This document shows, piece by piece, positions 52,770 to 59,903 of a stretch of 64,000 nt of DNA (its first letter is position 1; the number at the start of each line of letters is the position of its first letter). A model generated the notes under the pieces. It had not been told where the DNA came from. It saw only the letters and a list, made by a program, of their open reading frames with translations, and made no database searches. The position numbers and the translations under genes were made by a program. This DNA comes from an uncultured Gemmiger sp. (GTDB lineage Bacteria; Bacillota; Clostridia; Oscillospirales; Ruminococcaceae), in NCBI RefSeq assembly GCF_934561205.1, contig NZ_CAKTFU010000002.1, forward strand, positions 62,001-126,000, given 5' to 3'.

Positions 52770-53318
52770 ATGGAAAATTCGGCAAATCGTGTCCGCAAGA
52801 TGGTTCTCTGCGCGTTGTTCACCGCTGTGACGGTGGTATGCAGCCAGCTGGCTGTGCCTACCCCGTGGGGTGTGCCCGTCAACCTGGCGCTGTTCGGCGT
52901 GTATATGGCCGGCATGATGCTCGGCCCCATTTGGGGCGCAGCCAGCCAGGTGGTATTCATCCTGCTGGCGGCTGTGGGTGTGCCGGTTCTGGCGGGCTTC
53001 AACGGCGGACTTTCGGCTATTCTGGGCAAGACCGGCGGTTATGTTGTGGGCTATGTTCTGGCGGCAGCCATCGCCCCTGCCGTGGCAAACGCCCTGCAGC
53101 GCAAGCCCTGGGCTATGGTGCTGGGCATGGTGCTGGGCTGCGCTGCCTGCTACCTGCTGGGTACCATCTGGTTTATGGCGCTGACCGCCACCCCGCTGAT
53201 GACCGCACTGGGCTGGTGTGTTATCCCCTACCTGCCGGGCGATGTTATCAAAATCGCGCTGGCGGTGCTGCTGACTGTGCAGCTGGACAAACGTCTGCCC
53301 AAAGAAGTTTTGGCATAA
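52770..53318 (+). CDS. bioY: Biotin transporter substrate-binding subunit BioY
   Basis: S-component of an ECF-type biotin importer, 182 aa, six hydrophobic segments. Conserved BioY blocks are VPTPWGVPVNLALFGVYMAG, GGLSAILGKTGGYVVGYVLA and a C-terminal PYLPGDVIKIALA. It shares the birA promoter, so uptake and sensing of biotin are controlled together. No biotin synthesis genes or EcfA/EcfT genes are next to it, suggesting biotin scavenging with a shared ECF module. The Shine-Dalgarno is loose (GAGGAG 13 nt upstream). Confidence 0.95.
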   Translation: MENSANRVRKMVLCALFTAVTVVCSQLAVPTPWGVPVNLALFGVYMAGMMLGPIWGAASQVVFILLAAVGVPVLAGFNGGLSAILGKTGGYVVGYVLAAAIAPAVANALQRKPWAMVLGMVLGCAACYLLGTIWFMALTATPLMTALGWCVIPYLPGDVIKIALAVLLTVQLDKRLPKEVLA

Positions 53319-53409
53319 GAGAAAGGAAGGGCTTCAGGCGTGTGCCGATAAGACAGTAATTTGAGAAAACTACAAAATCGGCATCTGCCAAGCAGGATTG
53401 GACAACAAA

Positions 53410-53449
53410 ACAGGCGGCACTCAACTTCGGTTGGGTGTCGCCTGTTTTT
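53410..53449 (+). terminator. Terminator after bioY
   Basis: A 16-bp stem (ACAGGCGGCACTCAAC at 53410-53425 with 53430-53445, two wobbles) closed by a TTCG loop, then TTTTT. Confidence 0.9.
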
Positions 53450-53948
53450 ACATCTAAGGGTTGAGAATCACCTGTTTTTTGCGCTGAAAAGCAAGGATAG
53501 CGAAAAGGGTGAAATAGTTATCGCCTTTGCGCGGTTCTTTTGTGAAACAGCGAAACGCTGCATAGCGGATACCGTTCGCTGGGAAGTGCGTATATTTGCG
53601 GTCAAGCAAAATACCCCTCAAAACCGTAAAGTCGATAGATAGGTATTTCGATGCAGAGTATGATTGACACTGTAAGAATCGAAAAATCAGATTTTAGCAC
53701 AAAATAATATTGCTAAATGGCGATAACTTCCGTCGCGCCTATTGAAAATAGAATGATTGCTGTGTTATGCTGTGTGTACACACGAACGAGTGGGCACGTT
53801 TGACGATCTGATCTACAATGACCTGCTGACGTATGCCGTCATCGTTTTGAATGGCGATTCAAAGGCGCATCTCGAAGTGGTCACGGAATATCAGCCTTTA
53901 GATCAGGCTCAATTATTATCATGAAGCAGACGATTGGAGAGATACCAT
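53450..53948. other. Gene-poor, more AT-rich stretch with decayed coding remnants
   Basis: No complete gene is seen. One plus-strand frame (53757-53923) reads as protein-like (ERVGTFDDLIYNDLLTYAVI, ending LDQAQLLS) without a start or ribosome site. A second frame, up to 53642, ends KQNTPQNRKVDR but runs through the bioY terminator. A GTGTGTACACAC palindrome is at 53772-53783. Base use differs from the flanking operons. I read it as debris of a former insertion. Confidence 0.5.
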
Positions 53949-54671
53949 ATGACGATCAACTGTGTATGGGAGCATAACGGCAGAGACACCTTGCTTTATG
54001 CGGTGGATTTTGTAGGTGCATACACCCGCGGAGAAACATTGGAAGCCGCTGTCCGGAAAATGCAAGCAGAAATATGCTCTTATCTCAAATGGTGCGGCAA
54101 AAAAGCAGTAACAAGCATGGATATCGCCATCATCGAAGAAAAGGTTTCCGAGCTTGCGATCTGCGACGCGGACTCTGATGTGCTTTTTGAAAGTGAAAAA
54201 GCACCGCTGACAGCAGAAGAATATAAAAAGTTAAAGGCGCTTGCGCTGAAATCAGCGCAGGATTTTCTTGCCTTGTATGATTCTGTTCCCGATAAGAATG
54301 CAACGGCTGCGCCCGAACGCAAGACCTTTTACGGCAAAGTCCCGCGCTCAGCTGATGAAATGTATGCGCATACGAAAAATGTAAACGAATACTATTTTTC
54401 GGAGATTCATGTTGATGCCGACAATGACGGAAGCATCTATGCGTGCCGCAAACGCGGATTTGAGGCGCTGGAAGCAAAGGGAGATTTTCTTGAAAATGTA
54501 GTCGTCGCAGGTAGCTATGGAGAAGATTGGTCTCTCCGTAAGGTGCTTCGTCGATTTATTTGGCATGACCGCATTCACGCCAAGGCAATGTATCGAATGG
54601 CTACAAAAGTTTTTGGTGTGGAGAGCATTGTAAATCCGTTTTACTTTTTTGATGAAGGAGTTTTAACATAA
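53949..54671 (+). CDS. HicB-like domain protein with DinB-like C-terminus
   Basis: 240 aa, function unknown. The N-terminal ~60 residues resemble a HicB-type fold (VWEHNGRDTLLYAVDFVGAY, TRGETLEAAVRKMQAEICSY). The C-terminal ~110 residues look like a DinB/YfiT four-helix region, with VLRRFIWHDRIHAKAMYRMA supplying spaced His residues that could bind metal. No HicA toxin is next to it. The ATG at 53949 has GGAGAG; the TTG at 53934 overlaps that site. Codons are more AT-rich than in neighbours, suggesting transfer. Its stop overlaps the NUDIX remnant start. Confidence 0.68.
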   Translation: MTINCVWEHNGRDTLLYAVDFVGAYTRGETLEAAVRKMQAEICSYLKWCGKKAVTSMDIAIIEEKVSELAICDADSDVLFESEKAPLTAEEYKKLKALALKSAQDFLALYDSVPDKNATAAPERKTFYGKVPRSADEMYAHTKNVNEYYFSEIHVDADNDGSIYACRKRGFEALEAKGDFLENVVVAGSYGEDWSLRKVLRRFIWHDRIHAKAMYRMATKVFGVESIVNPFYFFDEGVLT

Positions 54672-54950
54672 TGGCAAGAACCGAAACGGTTGAATTTACA
54701 AATATGTGCATGATCTGTGATGGCAGCCGAGTTGTTGTGATCGACCGGAAAAAACGGGACTGGCCGGGCATCACATTCCCCGGAGGTCATATAGAGCCGG
54801 GAGAATCCTTTACGGATGCCGTGATTCGTGAGGTGCTGGAGGAAACTGGACTGCATATCTGTTCTCCCCAGCTCTGCGGTATCAAAGACTGGTGTGAAAA
54901 TCAGTGCAGGTTCCCGTGGATGAGCTGCTAAAAGCGGAACAGGCATGACC
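54671..54950 (+). pseudogene. NUDIX hydrolase, internally deleted and frameshifted
   Basis: It starts as an 8-oxo-dGTP-type NUDIX protein (MARTETVEFTNMCMICD) with a complete NUDIX box GGHIEPGESFTDAVIREV LEETGL. After KDWCENQ the frame ends at 54931 with QCRFPWMSC. In the +1 frame the normal C-terminal block QVPVDELLKAEQA appears at once (to 54950). The middle of the domain, about 40-50 residues, is therefore missing and the ends are out of frame. It is probably non-functional; a truncated 86-aa product could still be made from the start overlapping the previous gene. Confidence 0.78.
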
Positions 54951-54967
54951 GCAATCATGCCTGTTCC
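54936..54967. repeat. Strong inverted repeat at the end of the NUDIX remnant
   Basis: A 13-bp perfect stem GGAACAGGCATGA (54936-54948) / TCATGCCTGTTCC (54955-54967) with a 6-nt loop. There is no proper U-tract, so terminator function is doubtful. It sits at the right edge of the AT-rich island. Confidence 0.75.
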
Positions 54968-55023
54968 AAGAAATTTGATTTTACTGTCTTACCAGCAGAG
55001 AGCTTCGACTCTTCCTTTTTTGT

Positions 55024-55052
55024 TTGCGTTTCGGACCTTTTGGTGGTATACT
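55024..55052 (+). promoter_or_regulatory. Promoter of ruvX-uppS
   Basis: TTGCGT (55024-55029), 17 bp, TATACT (55047-55052). Confidence 0.62.
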
Positions 55053-55082
55053 GGGTGCAATACGATAAAGGAGCGATACCCT

Positions 55083-55550
55083 ATGAAATGGTTGGCTGTG
55101 GATTACGGCGACAGCCGCACCGGCTTGGCCGGCTGCGATGAGAGCGAGACCGTAACCTCCCCTATCACCCCGCAAATTGAGGGAAAAAGTATGAACAAGG
55201 TGGCCGCTGCCGTGGTCGAGGCGGCCCGCGCCCGCAGCGCTGCCGGGCTTGTCTGCGGTTTACCCAAGAATATGGACGGCACCGAGGGCAAGCGCGCCGA
55301 AAAGAGCCGCCGTTTTGCCCAACGTCTGGCCAACATGGCCGGTATGCCCGTCGTCATGTGGGACGAGCGCCGCACAACGGTGTCCGCCGCAGCCATTCTG
55401 GCGGACAACGATACCTTTGGACAAAAGCGCAAGGAAAAGCTGGATTCGGTCTCCGCTGCCGTTATTCTTGAGAGCTTTCTGAATTGGCGCGCCCATCACC
55501 CCGACGAGACCGCACCCGAACAGCTTCTGCCCCAACCGCAGGAACAATAA
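55083..55550 (+). CDS. ruvX: Holliday junction resolvase-like/pre-16S rRNA nuclease YqgF (RuvX)
   Basis: 155 aa, RNase H-like fold; in E. coli it matures the 5' end of 16S rRNA. MKWLAVDYGDSRTGLAGCDE supplies the first catalytic Asp. GLVCGLPKNMDGTEG, VVMWDERRTTVSA (Glu) and KEKLDSVSAAVILESFL (Asp) complete the family pattern. The ATG at 55083 follows AAAGGAG; the longer frame covers the promoter. uppS follows after 13 nt. Confidence 0.93.
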   Translation: MKWLAVDYGDSRTGLAGCDESETVTSPITPQIEGKSMNKVAAAVVEAARARSAAGLVCGLPKNMDGTEGKRAEKSRRFAQRLANMAGMPVVMWDERRTTVSAAAILADNDTFGQKRKEKLDSVSAAVILESFLNWRAHHPDETAPEQLLPQPQEQ

Positions 55551-55563
55551 AAAGGAGCAAACT

Positions 55564-56286
55564 ATGCCAAACGAAGAACTGCGTATTCCCCAACATGTCG
55601 CCATTATTGTGGACGGCAACCGCCGCTGGGCCCGCCAGCGCCTGATGCCCGCCAGTGTCGGCCACAAGGCCGGCTTTGACCGCTTGCAGGAAATCACCCG
55701 CTATGCTGTGGGTGACCGCGGCGTCAAGGTGCTGTCGCTGTATGTGTTCTCTACCGAGAATTTCTCCCGCGATGCCAAGGAAGTCGGCTATCTGATGGAT
55801 TTGTTTGCCAACAACTTCCGCACCATCGCCGAGGAAATGAACGAGCGCGGCTGTCAGGTGCTGTTCAGCGGCCGACGCGAGGGTCTGCAGCAGCGTGTGC
55901 TGGATGCTATGGACTATATGATGGATCTGACGAAGGATAATAAAAAGGGAATCGTCAATTTCTGCCTGAACTACGGCAGCCGCGCCGAACTGACCGATGC
56001 CGTGCGGGCTATTGCCGACGAGGTGCAAAAGGGTACACTGACGCCGGAGCAGATCGACGAAAAAACCATCGAGAGCCACCTGTACCGCGACCTGCCCCCC
56101 GTGGATCTGATGATCCGCACCAGCGGTGAGGAGCGTCTGTCCAACTTCCTGCTGTGGCAGTGTGCCTACGCCGAATTTTACTTCACGCCGGTATTGTTCC
56201 CCGACTTCAATAAGCAGTGCTTTGACAAAGCGCTGGAGGAATACAACCACCGCGACCGCCGTATGGGCGGCAACACCAAAAAGTAA
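55564..56286 (+). CDS. uppS: Undecaprenyl diphosphate synthase (cis-prenyltransferase)
   Basis: Extends farnesyl diphosphate with isopentenyl diphosphate to the C55 lipid carrier used for peptidoglycan and other glycans. It is 240 aa. The catalytic Asp is in VAIIVDGNRRWARQR, and YVFSTENFSR and LMIRTSGEERLSNFLLWQ are the other signature blocks. AAAGGAG precedes the ATG. It is co-transcribed with ruvX. The usual downstream partners cdsA and dxr are not here; the operon ends at a terminator. Confidence 0.96.
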   Translation: MPNEELRIPQHVAIIVDGNRRWARQRLMPASVGHKAGFDRLQEITRYAVGDRGVKVLSLYVFSTENFSRDAKEVGYLMDLFANNFRTIAEEMNERGCQVLFSGRREGLQQRVLDAMDYMMDLTKDNKKGIVNFCLNYGSRAELTDAVRAIADEVQKGTLTPEQIDEKTIESHLYRDLPPVDLMIRTSGEERLSNFLLWQCAYAEFYFTPVLFPDFNKQCFDKALEEYNHRDRRMGGNTKK

Positions 56287-56290
56287 ACGC

Positions 56291-56329
56291 AAACGAGGGC
56301 TGCCTGAAAAAATCGGGCAGCCCTCGTTT
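56291..56329. terminator. Bidirectional terminator between uppS and the cyclophilin gene
   Basis: A 14-bp stem AAACGAGGGCTGCC (56291-56304) / GGCAGCCCTCGTTT (56316-56329). Confidence 0.9.
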
Positions 56330-56338
56330 TGTACATCA

Positions 56339-57136
56339 TCAGCCCACGGCGTTGTTGTCCGTGCTATCGGCGGCCCATTGGGCAGCCAGCTCCTCGGCGG
56401 TGGGGCCGGGGTAGGCGGCAATTGTGATATGCTCAATCGTTACATCGCCGCTGTCAAAGGGACGGCAGGTGTCGGAGCCGTCCTCGGATTCAATGGTTTT
56501 TACGCTTGCCAGCTTGTCCACAACGCTCAGCCCTTCATACACCTGGCCGAATACCGTGTCGGTATTGTCAAGATACGGCAGGCCGCCTGCGGCGGCGTAG
56601 GCGTCGATTTGTTCCTGCGTATATCCGTTTTGGGCAAGCTCCTGCTGCTGCGCGGAGTCTACACTGTCGGGCAGTGCCTGCACAAAATAGAACTGGCTGT
56701 TGCCTCCGGTTTTTTCGCCGCCTGTGGCAATGGCTGCGCACAGCGCGCCGGCGTAGTGCTTTAAGGCGGGGTCGATCTCTGCCGGGTAGGGATTGTTGCT
56801 CCAAATCGTAGAGCCGCCTGTGCCTGTGCCGGTGGCGTCGCCTCCCTGCACGGCAAAGCCGTATTGGGTGCGCCAAAAAACCGTGTCGTCATAGTAGCCG
56901 AGGCGCGCCAGCCCTGCAAAGTTGTACACAGCCATGGGCGCGGCGTCGGGGTACAGCACAGCGCGAATTTCGCCCTGGGTGGTCGTGAAGATGGCGATGG
57001 TATCCCCTTCTGCGGGGGACGCAAACTGGCGCTCGGTACTGGTGACGGCCGTGCGCTTGGGTGTGCCGATGCTGCCGCCGCAGGCACACAGCGTCAGCAA
57101 CAGTATGGCAGATACCAGGCAGAGAAATTTTTTCAT
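56339..57136 (-). CDS. Lipoprotein cyclophilin-type peptidyl-prolyl isomerase
   Basis: Extracytoplasmic foldase of 265 aa. Signal peptide MKKFLCLVSAILLLTLCAC with lipobox ending at Cys, a short linker, then a cyclophilin domain (~45-235): PMAVYNFAGLARLGYYDDTV, FAVQGGDATGTGTGG and NSQFYFVQAL are the classical blocks. A loop insertion (NGYTQEQIDAYAAAGGLPYL) precedes the VFGQVYEG strand. The ATG at 57136 follows GGAGG. The -10 is TATAAT at 57245-57250 on the minus strand. It probably assists folding of exported proteins. Confidence 0.92.
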   Translation of the reverse strand: MKKFLCLVSAILLLTLCACGGSIGTPKRTAVTSTERQFASPAEGDTIAIFTTTQGEIRAVLYPDAAPMAVYNFAGLARLGYYDDTVFWRTQYGFAVQGGDATGTGTGGSTIWSNNPYPAEIDPALKHYAGALCAAIATGGEKTGGNSQFYFVQALPDSVDSAQQQELAQNGYTQEQIDAYAAAGGLPYLDNTDTVFGQVYEGLSVVDKLASVKTIESEDGSDTCRPFDSGDVTIEHITIAAYPGPTAEELAAQWAADSTDNNAVG

Positions 57137-57276
57137 GATGGACCTCCGCATATGAGCAGCCCATATAGTTCGCTCCGACGCCAAAACATAGCCTGTGCGG
57201 CCGATACGAAGCATACAAAGCTGCTGAAAAGTCTAAGTTCTTCTATTATATCACAGAATCTTTGTGTTGAACACCC

Positions 57277-57305
57277 TTGACGTTTCAGAAAAAAAACGGT
57301 AAACT
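57277..57305 (+). promoter_or_regulatory. Promoter of the DUF1292 gene
   Basis: TTGACG (57277-57282), 17 bp, TAAACT (57300-57305). AGGAGG lies before the ATG at 57343. Confidence 0.72.
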
Positions 57306-57342
57306 ATAAGCAAGAAATTCAACCGACCATAGGAGGTCACTT

Positions 57343-57669
57343 ATGTCTGATGAACTGAGCCCGGAAATGCTGGAAGAAGCTACCCCCGATTTGCTGACCT
57401 TGGAAGATGAGGACGGCAAGGAAGTTACCTTTGAGGTGATCGACGCTACCGAAGTAAACGGCACCCGCTATCTGGCTGTGATTCCTTACCAGGAGGATCC
57501 TGAAAGCCTGCAGGAGGAAGCCGAGCTGATCCTGATGCGCATCGGTACCGATGATCAGGGCGAGTATATGGATATCGTGGACGACGACGAAGAGCTGATT
57601 ACCGTCGGCAAAGTTTTCGAAGAACGTCTGCGCGCCATGTATGACATCGACGATTCCGAATTGGACTGA
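57343..57669 (+). CDS. DUF1292 (YrzB-like) acidic protein
   Basis: Small, highly acidic cytosolic protein of 108 aa. LLTLEDEDGKEVTFEVIDAT and YLAVIPYQEDPE are the DUF1292 pattern. This family is common beside ruvX/yqgF in Bacillota, and here it is 1.8 kb downstream of ruvX with two genes between. The biochemical role is unknown. AGGAGG is well placed. The following gap holds the 6S RNA candidate. Confidence 0.9.
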   Translation: MSDELSPEMLEEATPDLLTLEDEDGKEVTFEVIDATEVNGTRYLAVIPYQEDPESLQEEAELILMRIGTDDQGEYMDIVDDDEELITVGKVFEERLRAMYDIDDSELD

Positions 57670-57682
57670 TTCTAAGGTGTAA

Positions 57683-57876
57683 TTCCCCCTGCGCAGTTCG
57701 ATTTGTTGCGGCCTTTATAGAATCCTACTAATCAAATTTTGGGAGCCCGCGTCAGATGCGGGATTGCAGACCTCCCGCCCAAGGCGGAAGAAGGGAGCAT
57801 GAATGCCTTTGCAGGGCACCCACCTGCCAATACCGGTAGGTTTTGATTGGTTGCAGACGGCTGTGCGGGGGTTTTT
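57683..57876 (+). ncRNA. ssrS: Probable 6S RNA
   Basis: A non-coding gap that folds like 6S RNA, the global regulator that binds the RNA polymerase holoenzyme. The ends pair (CCCCCTGCGCAG near 57684-57695 with CTGTGCGGGGG at 57861-57871). AATCAAA (57730) pairs with TTTGATT (57842). The 3' side GCCTTTGCAGGGCACCCACC, followed by the 7-bp hairpin ACCTGCC/GGTAGGT, parallels the GCCTT...CACATTCACC plus hairpin of E. coli 6S. Ends are approximate. The promoter is not clear. The RNA ends in GGGGGTTTTT. Confidence 0.65.
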
Positions 57877-57887
57877 CAGAAATTATG

Positions 57888-57918
57888 TCCGGGCGGGTAT
57901 TCCCTGTCCGGATTTTTT
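57888..57918 (+). terminator. Terminator downstream of the 6S-like RNA
   Basis: TCCGG (57888-57892) pairs with CCGGA (57908-57912), with an inner GGG/CCC, then TTTTTT (57913-57918), ahead of the redoxin gene. Confidence 0.7.
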
Positions 57919-57944
57919 GCATATATTTTTTGACGGAGAGAATT

Positions 57945-58535
57945 ATGGCGGCAAAAATCAAGACGGGCGATAAGCTGCCCATGTTTTTATATGACACGCC
58001 GTATCGGGCACAAAACCGCTTTCGGGATCTGTTGGCGGCGCAGGCGCCGTTGGTGTTGGTGTTTATGGCCAACTTTGGCAACCCTGTGACCCGAACCTTT
58101 GCGAGCCGTTATGCCGAAACCTTTGACAAGCTGTACAGCGGCGGCTTTGCGATGGTGGTGCGCTCCCGCGCGGATAAGCTGGCCGGCAGTCTGGCGCAGG
58201 ATGCCCTGCCCTTTCCGCTGATGTGCGATGCCGACGGCGTTCTATATGAACTTCTGGACATTCCCACACGCAGCAGTGCGTGGATGGCCTATTCGCTGGA
58301 GGCATTGCAAATTTTCCGGCAGGCCAAAAAGCAGGGGTACCACACCGCCAAGGGCAAGGAGCAGCAGATGCCTTTGACGCTGATATTGGACAAAAACGGC
58401 AAGGTGTTATTTTGCCACTACGGTACCAGCATGACCGATGTGCCGCGCGACTGCGAGGCAATGCAGAACCTGCTGGATGAGCTGGAATTGATTCCGGACA
58501 GCTTTGAAAAGGCTGTGTTGGCTGTGCAAAAATGA
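57945..58535 (+). CDS. Peroxiredoxin-like (AhpC/TSA fold) protein lacking the peroxidatic Cys
   Basis: 196 aa with a redoxin fold (GDKLPMFLYDTP, then PLVLVFMANFGNPVTRTFAS). In peroxiredoxins the equivalent of T49 in NPVTRTF is the catalytic Cys; none is near. The remaining cysteines (LMCDAD, VLFCHYG, PRDCEA) do not replace it by position. It is therefore unlikely to be a peroxidase. The ATG at 57945 has GGAGAG, and the upstream frame runs through the terminator. It could bind or sense a partner using the fold. Confidence 0.82.
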   Translation: MAAKIKTGDKLPMFLYDTPYRAQNRFRDLLAAQAPLVLVFMANFGNPVTRTFASRYAETFDKLYSGGFAMVVRSRADKLAGSLAQDALPFPLMCDADGVLYELLDIPTRSSAWMAYSLEALQIFRQAKKQGYHTAKGKEQQMPLTLILDKNGKVLFCHYGTSMTDVPRDCEAMQNLLDELELIPDSFEKAVLAVQK

Positions 58536-58547
58536 TAAACTACAAAG

Positions 58548-58576
58548 AAAAAAGAGCCGCGTTGCGGCTCTTTTTT
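58548..58576. terminator. Bidirectional terminator between the redoxin gene and cutC
   Basis: AAAAAAGAGCCGC (58548-58560), loop GTT, GCGGCTCTTTTTT (58564-58576). The last bases form the cutC stop codon. Confidence 0.9.
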
Positions 58577-59328
58577 TATGCCTTGTATAAAGCATGGACG
58601 GCGGCACGGACGGCATCTTCGTCCGTTTGCTGAATGTGCCATTCGTCCAGGCCGGGCAGCCCCATGGGAACATCAGCCCGCCGAAACCGCATGCCGCTTT
58701 CCAGCAATGCTTTGCCGCTCATGTGGAAGGCGGCTGCACGGGGAAGCTCCTGCCGCAGACGGGTGATGACGGCGGCGTTGACCCCCGCTCCAATCAAAAC
58801 CTCCGGGCCGCCCTCGGCATCGCGCAGATGCAAAAGCTGTTGTAAAACCGCAGTCCCCTCTGTGCATACTGCGGCGCTGCCGCTGGTCAGTACGGTATCA
58901 AAGCCCAATGCGGCAGCGCGGCGGTAGGCGGACAGAGGGTCGCGCGAAACATCTATGCAGCGGTGCAGCGTGCGCGGTAAATTGCCACATACGTCTATCA
59001 TGGGCTGCAAGGCCGAGACATCCAACTCGCCGTCGGACGTAAGCGCACCGATGACAAACCCGTCGGCACCGCATTGCCGCAAGGTTTTGATTTGTGCACA
59101 CATCAGCGCAATTTCATCGGGGGTGTAGAGAAAATCCCCTGCGCGCGGCCGCATCAGACAGCGAACGGGAATATCCCAGCGGCGCTTGATTTCTACAAGC
59201 AATTCCGCATACGGGCTCAGCCCGCCAAGCGCCAGCGCGCTGCAAAACTCCAGACGGTCTGCTCCGCCCTGCACGGCGGCCTGTGCCGAGGCCAGGCTGT
59301 CAACGCATACTTCCAATACCTTTGCCAT
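58576..59328 (-). CDS. cutC: CutC-family protein
   Basis: TIM-barrel protein of 250 aa. Family blocks are LEVCVDSLASAQAAVQGGAD, RLEFCSALALGGLSP, CLMRPRAGDFLYTPDE, GFVIGALTSDGELD and FHMSGKALLESGM. It is linked to copper homeostasis in E. coli by genetics, but the biochemical role is disputed. No copper genes are near. The ATG at 59328 has AAGGAC about 10 nt upstream; the GTG at 59337 is too close to that site. Confidence 0.93.
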   Translation of the reverse strand: MAKVLEVCVDSLASAQAAVQGGADRLEFCSALALGGLSPYAELLVEIKRRWDIPVRCLMRPRAGDFLYTPDEIALMCAQIKTLRQCGADGFVIGALTSDGELDVSALQPMIDVCGNLPRTLHRCIDVSRDPLSAYRRAAALGFDTVLTSGSAAVCTEGTAVLQQLLHLRDAEGGPEVLIGAGVNAAVITRLRQELPRAAAFHMSGKALLESGMRFRRADVPMGLPGLDEWHIQQTDEDAVRAAVHALYKA

Positions 59329-59394
59329 AGTGTCCACGTCCTTCCTGCTTAGTAATTATCTATTGTAGCACAGGCAGACGCAATGGGCAAGTAA

Positions 59395-59658
59395 TCAGGC
59401 GGCGCGGCCGCCGCGCACCACCCGCAGAGGCACCGAAACGGGTCGCTGTACGGTGTGAGCATCGGTGACTTGTGTTTCGGGCAAAAGCAGGATGCCGCAG
59501 ACGGTGTTCAGCGCATATACGCAGCCGGCCCCAATGACGACAGCTGCCACAAAAGAGATCGTGCCTTCAATAGCGCCGGAAATCAGCATCACTAAAACCA
59601 GAGCAGCCGCGCAACCCACTACTTTGCAAAGCTCTTTTTTGATTTTGCCGGTGTTCAT
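59395..59658 (-). CDS. Small two-span membrane protein
   Basis: 87 aa: basic start MNTGKIKKELCK, two hydrophobic segments (~14-31 and ~35-58) with a short turn, and a soluble tail. AAGGAGGAG precedes the ATG. No family is recognised. It is divergent from an S24-type repressor, and its promoter overlaps a perfect inverted repeat (59730-59756), so it is probably a target of that repressor. The size and topology would suit a small regulatory or stress-response membrane protein. Confidence 0.72.
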   Translation of the reverse strand: MNTGKIKKELCKVVGCAAALVLVMLISGAIEGTISFVAAVVIGAGCVYALNTVCGILLLPETQVTDAHTVQRPVSVPLRVVRGGRAA

Positions 59659-59729
59659 AATTGCTCCTCCTTAAAAATAGAAACCATACCGCAAATACGG
59701 TTTCTTATAAGATACATTTTGATTCCGCA

Positions 59730-59772
59730 GTTGTTGTAAATTTATAGTACAACAACCAACAGTTGTTGTCAA
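59730..59772 (-). promoter_or_regulatory. Promoter and operator of the small membrane protein gene
   Basis: Minus strand TTGACA (59767-59772), 17 bp, TACTAT (59744-59749). Over it lies GTTGTTGTA-N9-TACAACAAC (59730-59738, 59748-59756), a perfect 9-bp inverted repeat. Related TTGTTGTC and TACAACTT arms lie at 59764-59786. Confidence 0.7.
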
Positions 59773-59815
59773 TAGGAATTTACAACTTATTTTTGATTTA
59801 TTTTCGAGAATCCCC

Positions 59816-59844
59816 TTTACAAAAACTACAAGTGGTTGTATAAT
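59816..59844 (+). promoter_or_regulatory. Promoter of the S24-type repressor, with internal operator-like site
   Basis: TTTACA (59816-59821), 17 bp, TATAAT (59839-59844). TACAA-GTGG-TTGTA (59828-59841) lies in the spacer and uses the same half site TTGTA/TACAA as the divergent operator, suggesting autoregulation. Confidence 0.7.
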
Positions 59845-59903
59845 GATGACAAATAGAAGTGTCGCAGTCGATGGCTGCTTACCACATAAAAGGAGTTATT
59901 GGT

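Noticed and set aside
53361..53642. 93-codon ORF downstream of bioY
   Set aside because: It begins before and reads through the strong bioY terminator and has no ribosome site. Its second half may be part of a decayed gene, as noted for the island.
59659..59903. LexA SOS box between the small membrane protein and the S24 repressor
   Set aside because: No CGAAC-type Gram-positive LexA box is seen. The repeats use a TTGTA/TACAA half site instead.
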